Assembly (NCBI GenBank): GCA_016787375.1
Contig: JAEUUM010000460.1
Location: 1 to 6,492 of the forward strand
Source: Saprospiraceae bacterium
GTDB taxonomy: Bacteria > Bacteroidota > Bacteroidia > Chitinophagales > Saprospiraceae
Direction of reading: 5' to 3'
Length of the DNA: 6,492 nt
Shown here one piece after another: positions 1-5,951 of this stretch. The first letter of the stretch is position 1, and every line of letters starts with the position of its first letter. Position numbers and translations under genes: made by a program. The notes below the pieces were generated by a model. The model did no database searches. It was not told the origin of the DNA and was given only the letters and a program-made list of their open reading frames with translations.

Positions 1-152
1 GAGGGTGTGAGGGGCAGGCTTAAACAAAACAAACATACTATGAGAAAACCGATGTAAAAATAAGGGCTAAATAATGCTGATTCAAAGCCTGTTAATGCAA
101 CGGCAATTTTTTTGAGGTAAACGGTCAAAAGAATTAAAGAAACGGTATCTGA
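1..152. other. Left-edge region without a confident gene
   Basis: This is the stretch downstream of the kinase gene. No convincing gene or terminator hairpin is visible. On the minus strand, the frame in register with the kinase stop codon stays open from 152 to the window edge. It would encode a hydrophobic stretch (around FYIGFLIVCLFCLSL) that looks like a membrane helix, but it has no ATG; the only conventional alternative start is TTG at 128-126. It could be the beginning of a downstream membrane-protein gene or chance. The plus strand has only very short open frames. Confidence 0.4.
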
Positions 153-2072
153 TTAACGTTGAATTATATCCTGAATGGGTATTAAAATTTCAACTCGTGT
201 TCCTGTAGATTCCTGAGTTAAAGGGTCGAATAAGTCAATTATTGTCACACCACCACTGGTACCATCTTTTGTACTCAGCAAAGAAAGGCGTTTTTCGGTA
301 ATGTCTGTTCCTCTCGATTGATGTTTGTGGCCATAGGCGCCTTTGGCTTGCATATCAAGTGCTTGACGTCTGCCGATTCCGTTATCCTGAATAATGCATT
401 TGATGGTTTCATCATCTTCAAGTCGAAATTCTATTACAACTTTACCATCTTTTTTTAAACGAAGTCCGTGCTCAATGGCATTTTCAACATAGGGCTGAAC
501 TATCATTGTTGGAACCCCAATAATATCATCTTCAATTTCGGAATCAAGAATGATTTCATATTCAAGTTTATCCTGGAACCGCAGTTTTTTATTGATAAAT
601 AAATAATCTTCCAAAAACTCTAGTTCCTTTTCAATAGAAATAACCTGAAGCTCAGAATAGTCCAGAGATTGTCTCATCAATTTTGCAAACTTAGCAAGGT
701 AATTAGAGGCTGATGAAATTTCATAAGATGTAATAAAATGCTGGATGGAGTTGAGTGCATTATACATAAAATGCGGATTCATTTGGGCTCTCAGGGCCTT
801 CAGTTGCAATTCGGTCGTTTGTAATCTTAAAAATTCTGCTTCTTTCTCTTTTTTTTCAGCTTCATACTTTACTTCAAATTCTATTAACATCTTACTATTT
901 AACTCTTCATTTGCTTTGGAGTTAAAATCATCGTACAGAATCAGATATTCATAAGCATTCTTATAATCATTTTGGTCTTTGTGAAACTGAGCAATATCCT
1001 TGCATATTTGTGCAAGCTGTTTGAAATTCTTATCTTTTTTAGCCAATTCTGTTGCTTTGGCAAAGCAATTCATGGCCTTATCGGTGTCACCAATTTTAGC
1101 ATATATTTTGGCGCGGCCATTCATAATCACGGAGATATTTCCCAGATCCGGTGGTAAAAGGTCTAAGTACAAATTTTCTGCCTTGTCAAAATATTGCAAA
1201 GCTTCTTCAAAATCACCTGTTTCATACGAGCAGAATCCGAGATTAGCAGAAGAGGCAGCCCTGGCTTGTCGGCTAATATCATCCTTACAAGTTATTGACT
1301 TTTTGAAATAAAGAGCTGCTTTATCAATTTGTGATGCATTAAGATAGCAATTACCAAGATTAAGATAGTGCCACGCAAGGCGGGTAGAAATGCCTGATTC
1401 TTCACATAAGGCTATGACTTTATCATAAACTACGGTTGCCTTTTTATTTTCACTTGTTTTGTCATAAATGGTGCCCAAACCACTAAATACCAAACTGAGA
1501 AAAAACTTATCTTTTAAACTCAATGGTTGGGGAAGAGCGGTCAATGCTGCCTCTGCCTGGTTAAGCAGATCTATGGCCTTAGCAAAATTATTGTGTTGCA
1601 AATAATAAAAGCCCTCTCTGACGAGCAAACGAGCTGACATTCGTGGGGAAGGAAATCGCTCAAAAAGCTTGTGACATTTTGCAATGATTTGATTGGCAAT
1701 ATCAAAATTATGGAGATTAAGACAAGTGCCTAAATAATCAATATAAACCTCTGTAAGTTGTGTGGTTTCAAGCTGAGCCTCTGCAAGGGGAATACCTTTA
1801 TTATATATGGCATCTGCAAAATTATAGTTGTACAAATTGTTTTCAAGAATTGCCGAGTGCAGCAGATACTGAAGGTAAAAACTTTGATTTTCAACCTGAG
1901 CAAACAATAATTTTTGTTCTTCTAAAAATTTTTGTGCCTTGAGAACATCTGTATATATAAAAGATTGAGTCAGTTGGCTGAGAAGTTTTATTTTTTCAGC
2001 CGGATTCAGATTGCTATTGAGAGAAATCTCCAATTTCTCCATGTTTTGGTTTATCTCAGTATATGTTTGCAT
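153..2072 (-). CDS. Cytoplasmic TPR sensor histidine kinase, LytS/His_kinase family
   Basis: The product (639 aa) is a sensor kinase expected to autophosphorylate and pass phosphate to the LytTR regulator encoded upstream. Residues about 64-383 form roughly eight TPR-like helical pairs of about 34 residues (for example around 231-264, 271-304 and 312-345, with the LG.CY..., G.F.EAL..F.KA pattern). A charged coiled coil follows at about 385-430. The His_kinase motif LRAQMNPHFMYNALNSI lies at 427-443, with H434 the predicted phospho-accepting histidine. The HATPase has its N-box at 526-537 (QPYVENAIEHGL) and its G-box at 563-568 (DNGIGR). No signal peptide and no hydrophobic membrane segment is present, whereas many Bacteroidota relatives carry TPRs followed by a transmembrane helix. 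The protein is therefore probably cytosolic. The ATG at 2072 has no Shine-Dalgarno; M11 at 2042 is an alternative start. It is the last gene of the operon, 50 bp after the leader-peptide gene. The biochemical class is secure; the signal sensed is unknown. Confidence 0.93.
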   Translation of the reverse strand: MQTYTEINQNMEKLEISLNSNLNPAEKIKLLSQLTQSFIYTDVLKAQKFLEEQKLLFAQVENQSFYLQYLLHSAILENNLYNYNFADAIYNKGIPLAEAQLETTQLTEVYIDYLGTCLNLHNFDIANQIIAKCHKLFERFPSPRMSARLLVREGFYYLQHNNFAKAIDLLNQAEAALTALPQPLSLKDKFFLSLVFSGLGTIYDKTSENKKATVVYDKVIALCEESGISTRLAWHYLNLGNCYLNASQIDKAALYFKKSITCKDDISRQARAASSANLGFCSYETGDFEEALQYFDKAENLYLDLLPPDLGNISVIMNGRAKIYAKIGDTDKAMNCFAKATELAKKDKNFKQLAQICKDIAQFHKDQNDYKNAYEYLILYDDFNSKANEELNSKMLIEFEVKYEAEKKEKEAEFLRLQTTELQLKALRAQMNPHFMYNALNSIQHFITSYEISSASNYLAKFAKLMRQSLDYSELQVISIEKELEFLEDYLFINKKLRFQDKLEYEIILDSEIEDDIIGVPTMIVQPYVENAIEHGLRLKKDGKVVIEFRLEDDETIKCIIQDNGIGRRQALDMQAKGAYGHKHQSRGTDITEKRLSLLSTKDGTSGGVTIIDLFDPLTQESTGTRVEILIPIQDIIQR

Positions 2073-2122
2073 GTCAGTCTTAAGCTTAGATGACCCGTAT
2101 TGAATTTAACTCATAAAGCATC

Positions 2123-2272
2123 TTACTGTGGGGTCAATCCACCACATTTAATTGTCCATGACAATTGTGATTTGTCTTTTTTGCCACCGACAATTTGTGT
2201 CAACTCCTTTTTGCTGATAAGTTCAAGGTCTTTCTTTAGCTCGGCAAGTGTCTTTTGTTTTTTGGTTTTCAT
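2123..2272 (-). CDS. Small double-glycine leader peptide (putative secreted signal or bacteriocin-like precursor)
   Basis: This 49-codon gene starts at ATG 2272 and stops with TAA at 2125-2123. The N-terminal 30 residues are Lys-rich (MKTKKQKTLAELKKDLEL...) and end in ISKKELTQIVGG. This matches the double-glycine leader pattern recognised by C39-peptidase ABC exporters: (L/I) at -12, S -11, E -8, L -7, I -4, G -2, G -1. Cleavage after G30 would release a basic 19-residue core, KKDKSQLSWTIKCGGLTPQ, with one Cys (C43) and one Trp. It lies 48 bp downstream of the LytTR regulator gene and 50 bp upstream of the kinase gene, on the same strand, with no convincing promoter of its own. It is therefore probably cotranscribed and may be the ligand of this two-component pair. 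No exporter, immunity gene or modification enzyme is in the window. A bacteriocin-like or RiPP precursor is the main alternative. The open frame and leader motif are seen directly; secretion and signalling are inferred. Confidence 0.8.
   Translation of the reverse strand: MKTKKQKTLAELKKDLELISKKELTQIVGGKKDKSQLSWTIKCGGLTPQ
2150..2166 (-). repeat. Perfect 7-bp inverted repeat inside the peptide gene
   Basis: AATTGTC and GACAATT are separated by three bases, so the transcript could form a short stem with a 3-nt AUG loop. It covers the codons for the LSWTI part of the core. There is no U-run after it, so it is not a standard terminator. It could slow ribosomes or modulate expression of the downstream kinase gene, or it may simply reflect AT-rich coding sequence. 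Confidence 0.45.
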
Positions 2273-2320
2273 AGCTGGTAGATATTTAGGTAAAGTAGGT
2301 ATTGGTTTGGTTTTTCGGTA

Positions 2321-3082
2321 TTATATTTCTTCTTGTAGTCTTTGCATGTGTTCAATAAAGGCAGGTCTTCTTCTTCTGGAAACATCTATTTGCTTTCCAT
2401 CTTCCATTACTAAAAATCCACCATCTCCCTTTACAAATTTTTTCATAAAATTTAGGTTGATGACATGGCTTTTGTGAACCCTGAAAAAATTAGCTCCACC
2501 AAGCATATCTTCATAAGCTTTAATGGTTTTTGAAGCAGTTATCCGCTCGCCTGTTTTTAAAAAAATATGTGTATAATTATCTTCTCCTTCAAATCTGACA
2601 ATATCTTTCAGGTAAACGAAATAAATACCATCAATAGCAGAAACGCCTATTTTTTCAAATTTATTGGGTGTATTGAGTTGTTGATTAAAGATCTGAAGCC
2701 TCTCAGTAATTTTATTCAGCTTGCCGGGTTTGATTCTGTTAACGGCTGCTACAAGCTGCTCCGCATCAATTGGCTTTAACACATACCCTATTGCACTATA
2801 CTCGCAAGCTTTTATGGCAAACTGTTCATATGCAGTGATAAATATAACTTCAAAATTTATTTCTTCAAGTTGATTGAGCAACTGAAAAACCAAACCATCA
2901 GATAAGTTTATATCAAGGAAAGCCACATCCGGATTGCATTCCGGGTCATTAAGTAAATTTACACCTTCTGATACAGATCCGGCTACACCAATAACTTGTA
3001 TCTCAGGGCAGTTTCTTGCAAGTAAACTTTTCAGATTATTTACACCAAGAATTTCATCTTCAATTATAACGGCCTTAGTCAC
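2321..3082 (-). CDS. LytTR-family response regulator
   Basis: The product (253 aa) is a DNA-binding response regulator. The receiver domain (residues 1 to about 118) has the acidic pocket E8/D9, the predicted phosphorylation site D57 (AFLDINL), T83 and K103-P104. After a linker, a LytTR DNA-binding domain occupies about 145-250, with IVRFEGEDNYTHIFL at 162-176, FFRVHKSHVINLNFM at 199-213 and VSRRRRP at 234-240. The start is GTG at 3082: an in-frame TGA lies one codon upstream, and the protein begins MTKAVIIEDE exactly where receiver domains begin. It is the first gene of the operon that continues with the small peptide and the TPR kinase, its likely phosphodonor. LytTR proteins usually bind paired direct repeats near promoters and commonly regulate secreted peptides or surface traits. 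The target genes here are not known; autoregulation of this operon is possible. Confidence 0.95.
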   Translation of the reverse strand: MTKAVIIEDEILGVNNLKSLLARNCPEIQVIGVAGSVSEGVNLLNDPECNPDVAFLDINLSDGLVFQLLNQLEEINFEVIFITAYEQFAIKACEYSAIGYVLKPIDAEQLVAAVNRIKPGKLNKITERLQIFNQQLNTPNKFEKIGVSAIDGIYFVYLKDIVRFEGEDNYTHIFLKTGERITASKTIKAYEDMLGGANFFRVHKSHVINLNFMKKFVKGDGGFLVMEDGKQIDVSRRRRPAFIEHMQRLQEEI

Positions 3083-3164
3083 GTCTCAGGGATTAAATAT
3101 GTTTGCTAAATAGGTATTTAAAAAAAATAACAAGCTTAAAGTCTTACTATTCTTTTATTTATAA

Positions 3165-3193
3165 CAAATGTAAGCTAATATTTTAATAATCAA
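3165..3193 (-). promoter_or_regulatory. Bacteroidota-type promoter for the regulator-peptide-kinase operon
   Basis: Read on the minus strand, a -33 TTG (3193-3191) is followed after 18 bp by TACATTTG (3172-3165), an exact match to TAnnTTTG. Spacing near 19 bp is usual for the main sigma factor of Bacteroidota. Transcription would begin near 3158-3160, leaving a leader of about 75 nt before the GTG at 3082. The leader contains no ATG-initiated small ORF. This is the only good promoter seen before the three-gene operon. Confidence 0.65.
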
Positions 3194-3221
3194 CTAAAAA
3201 AAACAAAAAAATATAACAAAT

Positions 3222-3632
3222 TTAAAATTTTGTCGTATCCACCAATTTTCTAATGCTAAACCGGCCGGTACCATTTACTAGTATGACTATTAACCCTCCG
3301 ATAATTGCCAGATTTTTCATAAAATGTATAGACTGCTCCCTTTCAATTGAGATCGGATCGTTCCAGAAAGAATGTCTGATGAAAGTTACCGGTACCCAAT
3401 ATACCAGTAATAAAAATGCTCCAAACTTTGGCCTGTAGCCCAGCAAAACCATTGAACCTCCCAGAATCAACATACAAATTGATGTATTAAGTAATAAAAC
3501 AGGTTTCCAGTTTATACCATACGCTTGCATGACTTCTATGGTGGTAGAGTGATATTTGATAGAATCGTATGCTTCAAAAATAAATATTGCCGATAACAAC
3601 ATTCTACCAATCAAATCCGCCCAATTTTTCAT
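3222..3632 (-). CDS. DoxX-like small integral membrane protein
   Basis: The product (136 aa) begins MKNWADLIGRMLLSAIF and has about four hydrophobic segments (roughly 8-22, 45-65, 70-86 and 106-120). The architecture, the length and the motif HFMKNLAIIGGLI at 103-115 are typical of the DoxX family, small four-helix inner-membrane proteins associated with redox functions. The specific role of this member is unknown. The ATG at 3632 overlaps the TAA of the preceding FAD-dehydrogenase gene by one base (TAATG), so the two are probably translationally coupled. The same frame stays open further upstream, giving a longer ATG-initiated version from 3731. That extension reads as a Cys/Arg/Trp-rich stretch inside the dehydrogenase gene and is rejected as the start. 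No terminator hairpin is visible downstream, only A/T-rich sequence. Confidence 0.87.
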   Translation of the reverse strand: MKNWADLIGRMLLSAIFIFEAYDSIKYHSTTIEVMQAYGINWKPVLLLNTSICMLILGGSMVLLGYRPKFGAFLLLVYWVPVTFIRHSFWNDPISIEREQSIHFMKNLAIIGGLIVILVNGTGRFSIRKLVDTTKF

Positions 3633-5191
3633 TAATCTTCTTTTAAATATTTTTGTACTGCATGTGCAACTGCTTCTCCATCCATGGCTGCCGAAACGAT
3701 ACCACCTGCATAGCCTGCACCTTCTCCACATGGAAAAAACCCCTTAATTTGGGGATGCATTAATGTTTCTTTGTCTCTTGGTATTCTTACCGGTGAGCTG
3801 GTTCTGCTTTCAGTAGCGACAACCAATGCTTCTTCTGTATAATATCCCCGCATTTTATTCCCAAATTCTTTCACTGCCAATCTGATTGGTTCATATATCA
3901 TTTTTGGCAACCATTCATGTAATGGTGCACTGTACACTCCGGGTATATATGAACTTGGTTGAATTGTAGCTGATAATTTTCTGTTAAAAAAGTCTGTTAA
4001 ACGCTGCCCGGGAGCCTTTTGGTCACCTGCTCCCTTATTGAATAAACTTTGTTCAACACTTCTCTGAAATTCCAATGCTTTTAGATCTCCATATTTTTCA
4101 AAATCAGCCAGTTCATCGGGCTCTACTGCGACAACTGTACCGCTATTCGCATAAGGTGAATCTCTCCTGGACATTGACATCCCATTCATTACCAACTCTC
4201 CGGGTGCAGTAGCAGACGGTACAATTAATCCACCCGGACACATACAAAACGAAAAAACTCCTTTTTTGCCCACCTGAGTAACAAGTTTGTATGATGAAGC
4301 CGGCAAATTTTCATTTCTGGGAGACTGTTTGTATTGAATCTGGTCTATCAACTCCTGGGGATGTTCTATTCTTACACCTACCGCGAAAGGTTTGGCTTCA
4401 ATCAATATTCCTTTTGAATACAAAAGTTGAAACACATCACGAGCAGAATGACCAGTAGCCAAAATTAGTGCGTTGCAATGATATTCGGTTTCATTATTCA
4501 CTACAATTCCCTTGATTTCATGCTCCCGAATGATCAAATCAGTCATCTTCGAATCAAAATAAATTTTACCTCCGTATTTGATGATGGTCTCTCTGATGTT
4601 TGCTACGACAATCGGAAGCTTGTTGGAACCAATATGCGGATGGGCATCGACTAAAATATCGGGAGTAGCTCCGTGTTCAACCAACAATCGCAGGGGGCGG
4701 AGAATTTCGCCACGTTTATTCGACCTTGTGTATAATTTACCATCAGAATATGTTCCGGCGCCTCCCTCTCCAAAGCAGTAGTTTGAATTTGAATCTACAA
4801 TTCCGAACTGCTGGATGGCTCTTAGATCGCGGCGACGGGTCCTTACATCTTTTCCCCTTTCAAAAATAACCGGCTTCAATCCGATGCTTATCAGGTCAAG
4901 GGCTGCAAAATATCCTGCCGGCCCTGCTCCAATGATAAATACCTCAGGTGACTCACTCACGTCCTTAAATTCGTCGAGTAAAGCAGGCTCGGGAGTTGGC
5001 TGAGTTTTGATAAAAACATCAAATCGAAGTAAAAAATATGCTGGAAACTTTCTGGCGTCAATGGACCGTTTGATTAGTCTTGCATTAAATTCCGAAACAG
5101 GTATACCGAGGATGTCAGCTATTTTTGATAACTGATAGGATTCATCATTGACCAATTCTGGTGAAACTTTAATCTCTATCTGCTGATACAT
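3632..5191 (-). CDS. FAD-dependent dehydrogenase, COG2509-type NAD(P)/FAD oxidoreductase
   Basis: The product (519 aa) is a predicted cytoplasmic flavoprotein of the widespread but poorly characterised COG2509 group; its substrate is unknown. Residues 1 to about 80 form the N-terminal extension typical of the group, including the RSIDARKFP segment at 42-50. The FAD-binding Rossmann motif follows at 88-93 (GAGPAG) with E111 ending the second strand. Further family motifs are CFGEGGAGTYSDGKLYTR at 139-156, ILATGHSARD at 243-252, SFCMCPGGLIVPS at 314-326 and the C-terminal FAD-contacting PCGEGAGYAGGIVSAAMDGE at 487-506. The Cys pair in CMCPGG is seen in the sequence; calling it functional would be a guess. 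The length is full for the family. The start at 5191 places the protein 23 nt after a predicted transcription start. It is cotranscribed and overlaps by one base with the DoxX-like gene, suggesting a shared redox role at the membrane (inference). Confidence 0.93.
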   Translation of the reverse strand: MYQQIEIKVSPELVNDESYQLSKIADILGIPVSEFNARLIKRSIDARKFPAYFLLRFDVFIKTQPTPEPALLDEFKDVSESPEVFIIGAGPAGYFAALDLISIGLKPVIFERGKDVRTRRRDLRAIQQFGIVDSNSNYCFGEGGAGTYSDGKLYTRSNKRGEILRPLRLLVEHGATPDILVDAHPHIGSNKLPIVVANIRETIIKYGGKIYFDSKMTDLIIREHEIKGIVVNNETEYHCNALILATGHSARDVFQLLYSKGILIEAKPFAVGVRIEHPQELIDQIQYKQSPRNENLPASSYKLVTQVGKKGVFSFCMCPGGLIVPSATAPGELVMNGMSMSRRDSPYANSGTVVAVEPDELADFEKYGDLKALEFQRSVEQSLFNKGAGDQKAPGQRLTDFFNRKLSATIQPSSYIPGVYSAPLHEWLPKMIYEPIRLAVKEFGNKMRGYYTEEALVVATESRTSSPVRIPRDKETLMHPQIKGFFPCGEGAGYAGGIVSAAMDGEAVAHAVQKYLKED

Positions 5192-5216
5192 CTAATATGA
5201 TAACCTTGCCTAAAAG

Positions 5217-5232
5217 ATGCAAAGTTATGCAT
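5217..5232 (-). promoter_or_regulatory. -7 promoter element within an inverted repeat, upstream of the FAD dehydrogenase
   Basis: On the minus strand TAACTTTG (5227-5220) matches TAnnTTTG exactly. The expected -33 position carries no clear TTG and overlaps the stop codon of the preceding gene. The element is framed by ATGCA and TGCAT (5217-5221 and 5228-5232), a 5-bp perfect inverted repeat with a 6-bp spacer. This could be an operator or a weak hairpin at the end of the preceding transcript. Transcription would start near 5214, giving a leader of about 23 nt. Confidence 0.45.
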
Positions 5233-5242
5233 TTTAAAACAT

Positions 5243-5689
5243 TTACTCGCCGATTTTAATTGTAGAGGAGTTGGTATCTTCTTTGCGGGTAATAATCTTG
5301 ATGTCGTCTGTGTTGAAATCTTCAGGTACCATTATTTTAACTTCAATTTCCTCTGTGATTTCATTGTTTTTGTTTTTCAGCCGGGGCGGTCTGCTTAACT
5401 TAGATTTCATGGTTACCTTTTCGCCGTCTTCGAGCAGCAGTATTTCATATCTGCCGGATTCAAGAGCATACTTCATGATGGAAGGAGTGGCTGACCCGAG
5501 TTTAATCTTGGTTTCTACCAATATGGTCGTTCCGGACCATTTTTCAAGATAGTAATCGCGGGCAAGATCAAATTCTACCGTGGTAATCCGGTCAACATTG
5601 AAATCCTGGTGAAGAATTTTTTCAATTTGGCCAAACGAAATTGATGATTTGAACAAAACAAATGAGAAAATGGTTATTAGCTTTTTCAT
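5243..5689 (-). CDS. Secreted or periplasmic protein of unknown function
   Basis: The product (148 aa) starts MKKLITIFSFVLFKSSISFGQ. This is a signal peptide with two Lys, a hydrophobic core and probable cleavage at SFG|Q near residue 20, a common Bacteroidota pattern. No lipobox is present. The remaining part of about 128 residues alternates hydrophobic and polar residues (TTVEFDLARDYYLEKW, TTILVETKIKLG, EIEVKIMVPEDF, DIKIITRKED), suggesting a mostly beta-strand fold. It vaguely resembles the beta-repeat secreted proteins of the DUF4097/DUF2807 kind, but no family can be assigned with confidence. The frame is open upstream to an ATG at 5731. The start at 5689 is preferred because it puts the Lys-rich signal-peptide N-terminus first. 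The gene ends 51 bp before the FAD-dehydrogenase start, so readthrough into that operon is possible. Confidence 0.75.
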   Translation of the reverse strand: MKKLITIFSFVLFKSSISFGQIEKILHQDFNVDRITTVEFDLARDYYLEKWSGTTILVETKIKLGSATPSIMKYALESGRYEILLLEDGEKVTMKSKLSRPPRLKNKNNEITEEIEVKIMVPEDFNTDDIKIITRKEDTNSSTIKIGE

Positions 5690-5937
5690 AAAATACAAAA
5701 CGTAAAAATAAATGATTACTCCATCAATCAAAGCAATTTAACCATAAATTAATTAATAGAAAATAAATTTATAATCAATCTATCCTGTTTGAAATTTCAA
5801 TCCGTTTTAATAAAATTAGAATTCTGATATAAATTTTGTAATGGTTGATTGTTATAAAAACTGCTGATTTTAAAACGAAACTTCATTAACATTTCATCAA
5901 GATACTAAAACAGGTTAAATCTAATTTGAAAAACCCG
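5690..5937. other. Divergent intergenic region between the secreted-protein gene and lepA
   Basis: This AT-rich spacer separates two divergently transcribed genes. No RNA gene or credible small ORF was found. For the leftward gene, a poor promoter candidate is TTG at 5727-5725, then 20 bp, then TACGTTTTG at 5704-5696; it departs from TAnnTTTG by one extra T and would start transcription almost at the ATG. The rest is simple A/T-rich sequence (for example ATAAATTAATTAATAG near 5744-5759) without a strong hairpin. Confidence 0.45.
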
Positions 5938-5945
5938 TATATTTG
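5938..5945 (+). promoter_or_regulatory. -7 promoter element of lepA
   Basis: TATATTTG matches TAnnTTTG exactly and is followed by C, as in many Bacteroidota promoters. At the expected -33 distance only GGTTAA (5913-5918) is found, so that half is weak. The -7 element ends just six bases before the lepA ATG (5952), so transcription should begin at or within a few bases of the start codon. There is no room for a Shine-Dalgarno. Confidence 0.6.
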
Positions 5946-5951
5946 CGCCCT

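Noticed and set aside
2100..2477. Plus-strand 125-codon open frame spanning the regulator-kinase gap
   Set aside because: It lies antisense to the C-terminal part of the LytTR regulator and to the GG-leader peptide gene, starts with a non-ATG codon and has a low-complexity Ser/Phe/Leu-rich product typical of a reversed coding strand.
3194..3221. Possible terminator after the DoxX-like gene
   Set aside because: The sequence is an A/T-rich run without any stem; no intrinsic terminator can be supported.
3633..3731. N-terminal extension of the DoxX-like protein to an ATG at 3731
   Set aside because: The extra 33 residues (rich in Cys, Arg and Trp) are an out-of-frame reading of the dehydrogenase C-terminus; the family-like N-terminus begins at MKNWADLIGR (3632).
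4578..5003. Plus-strand open frames within the dehydrogenase gene
   Set aside because: They are antisense shadows of a well-supported conserved protein, without motifs.
5690..5731. Upstream start for the secreted-protein gene
   Set aside because: It would add 14 mainly hydrophobic residues before a normal Lys-Lys signal peptide; the ATG at 5689 gives the standard arrangement.
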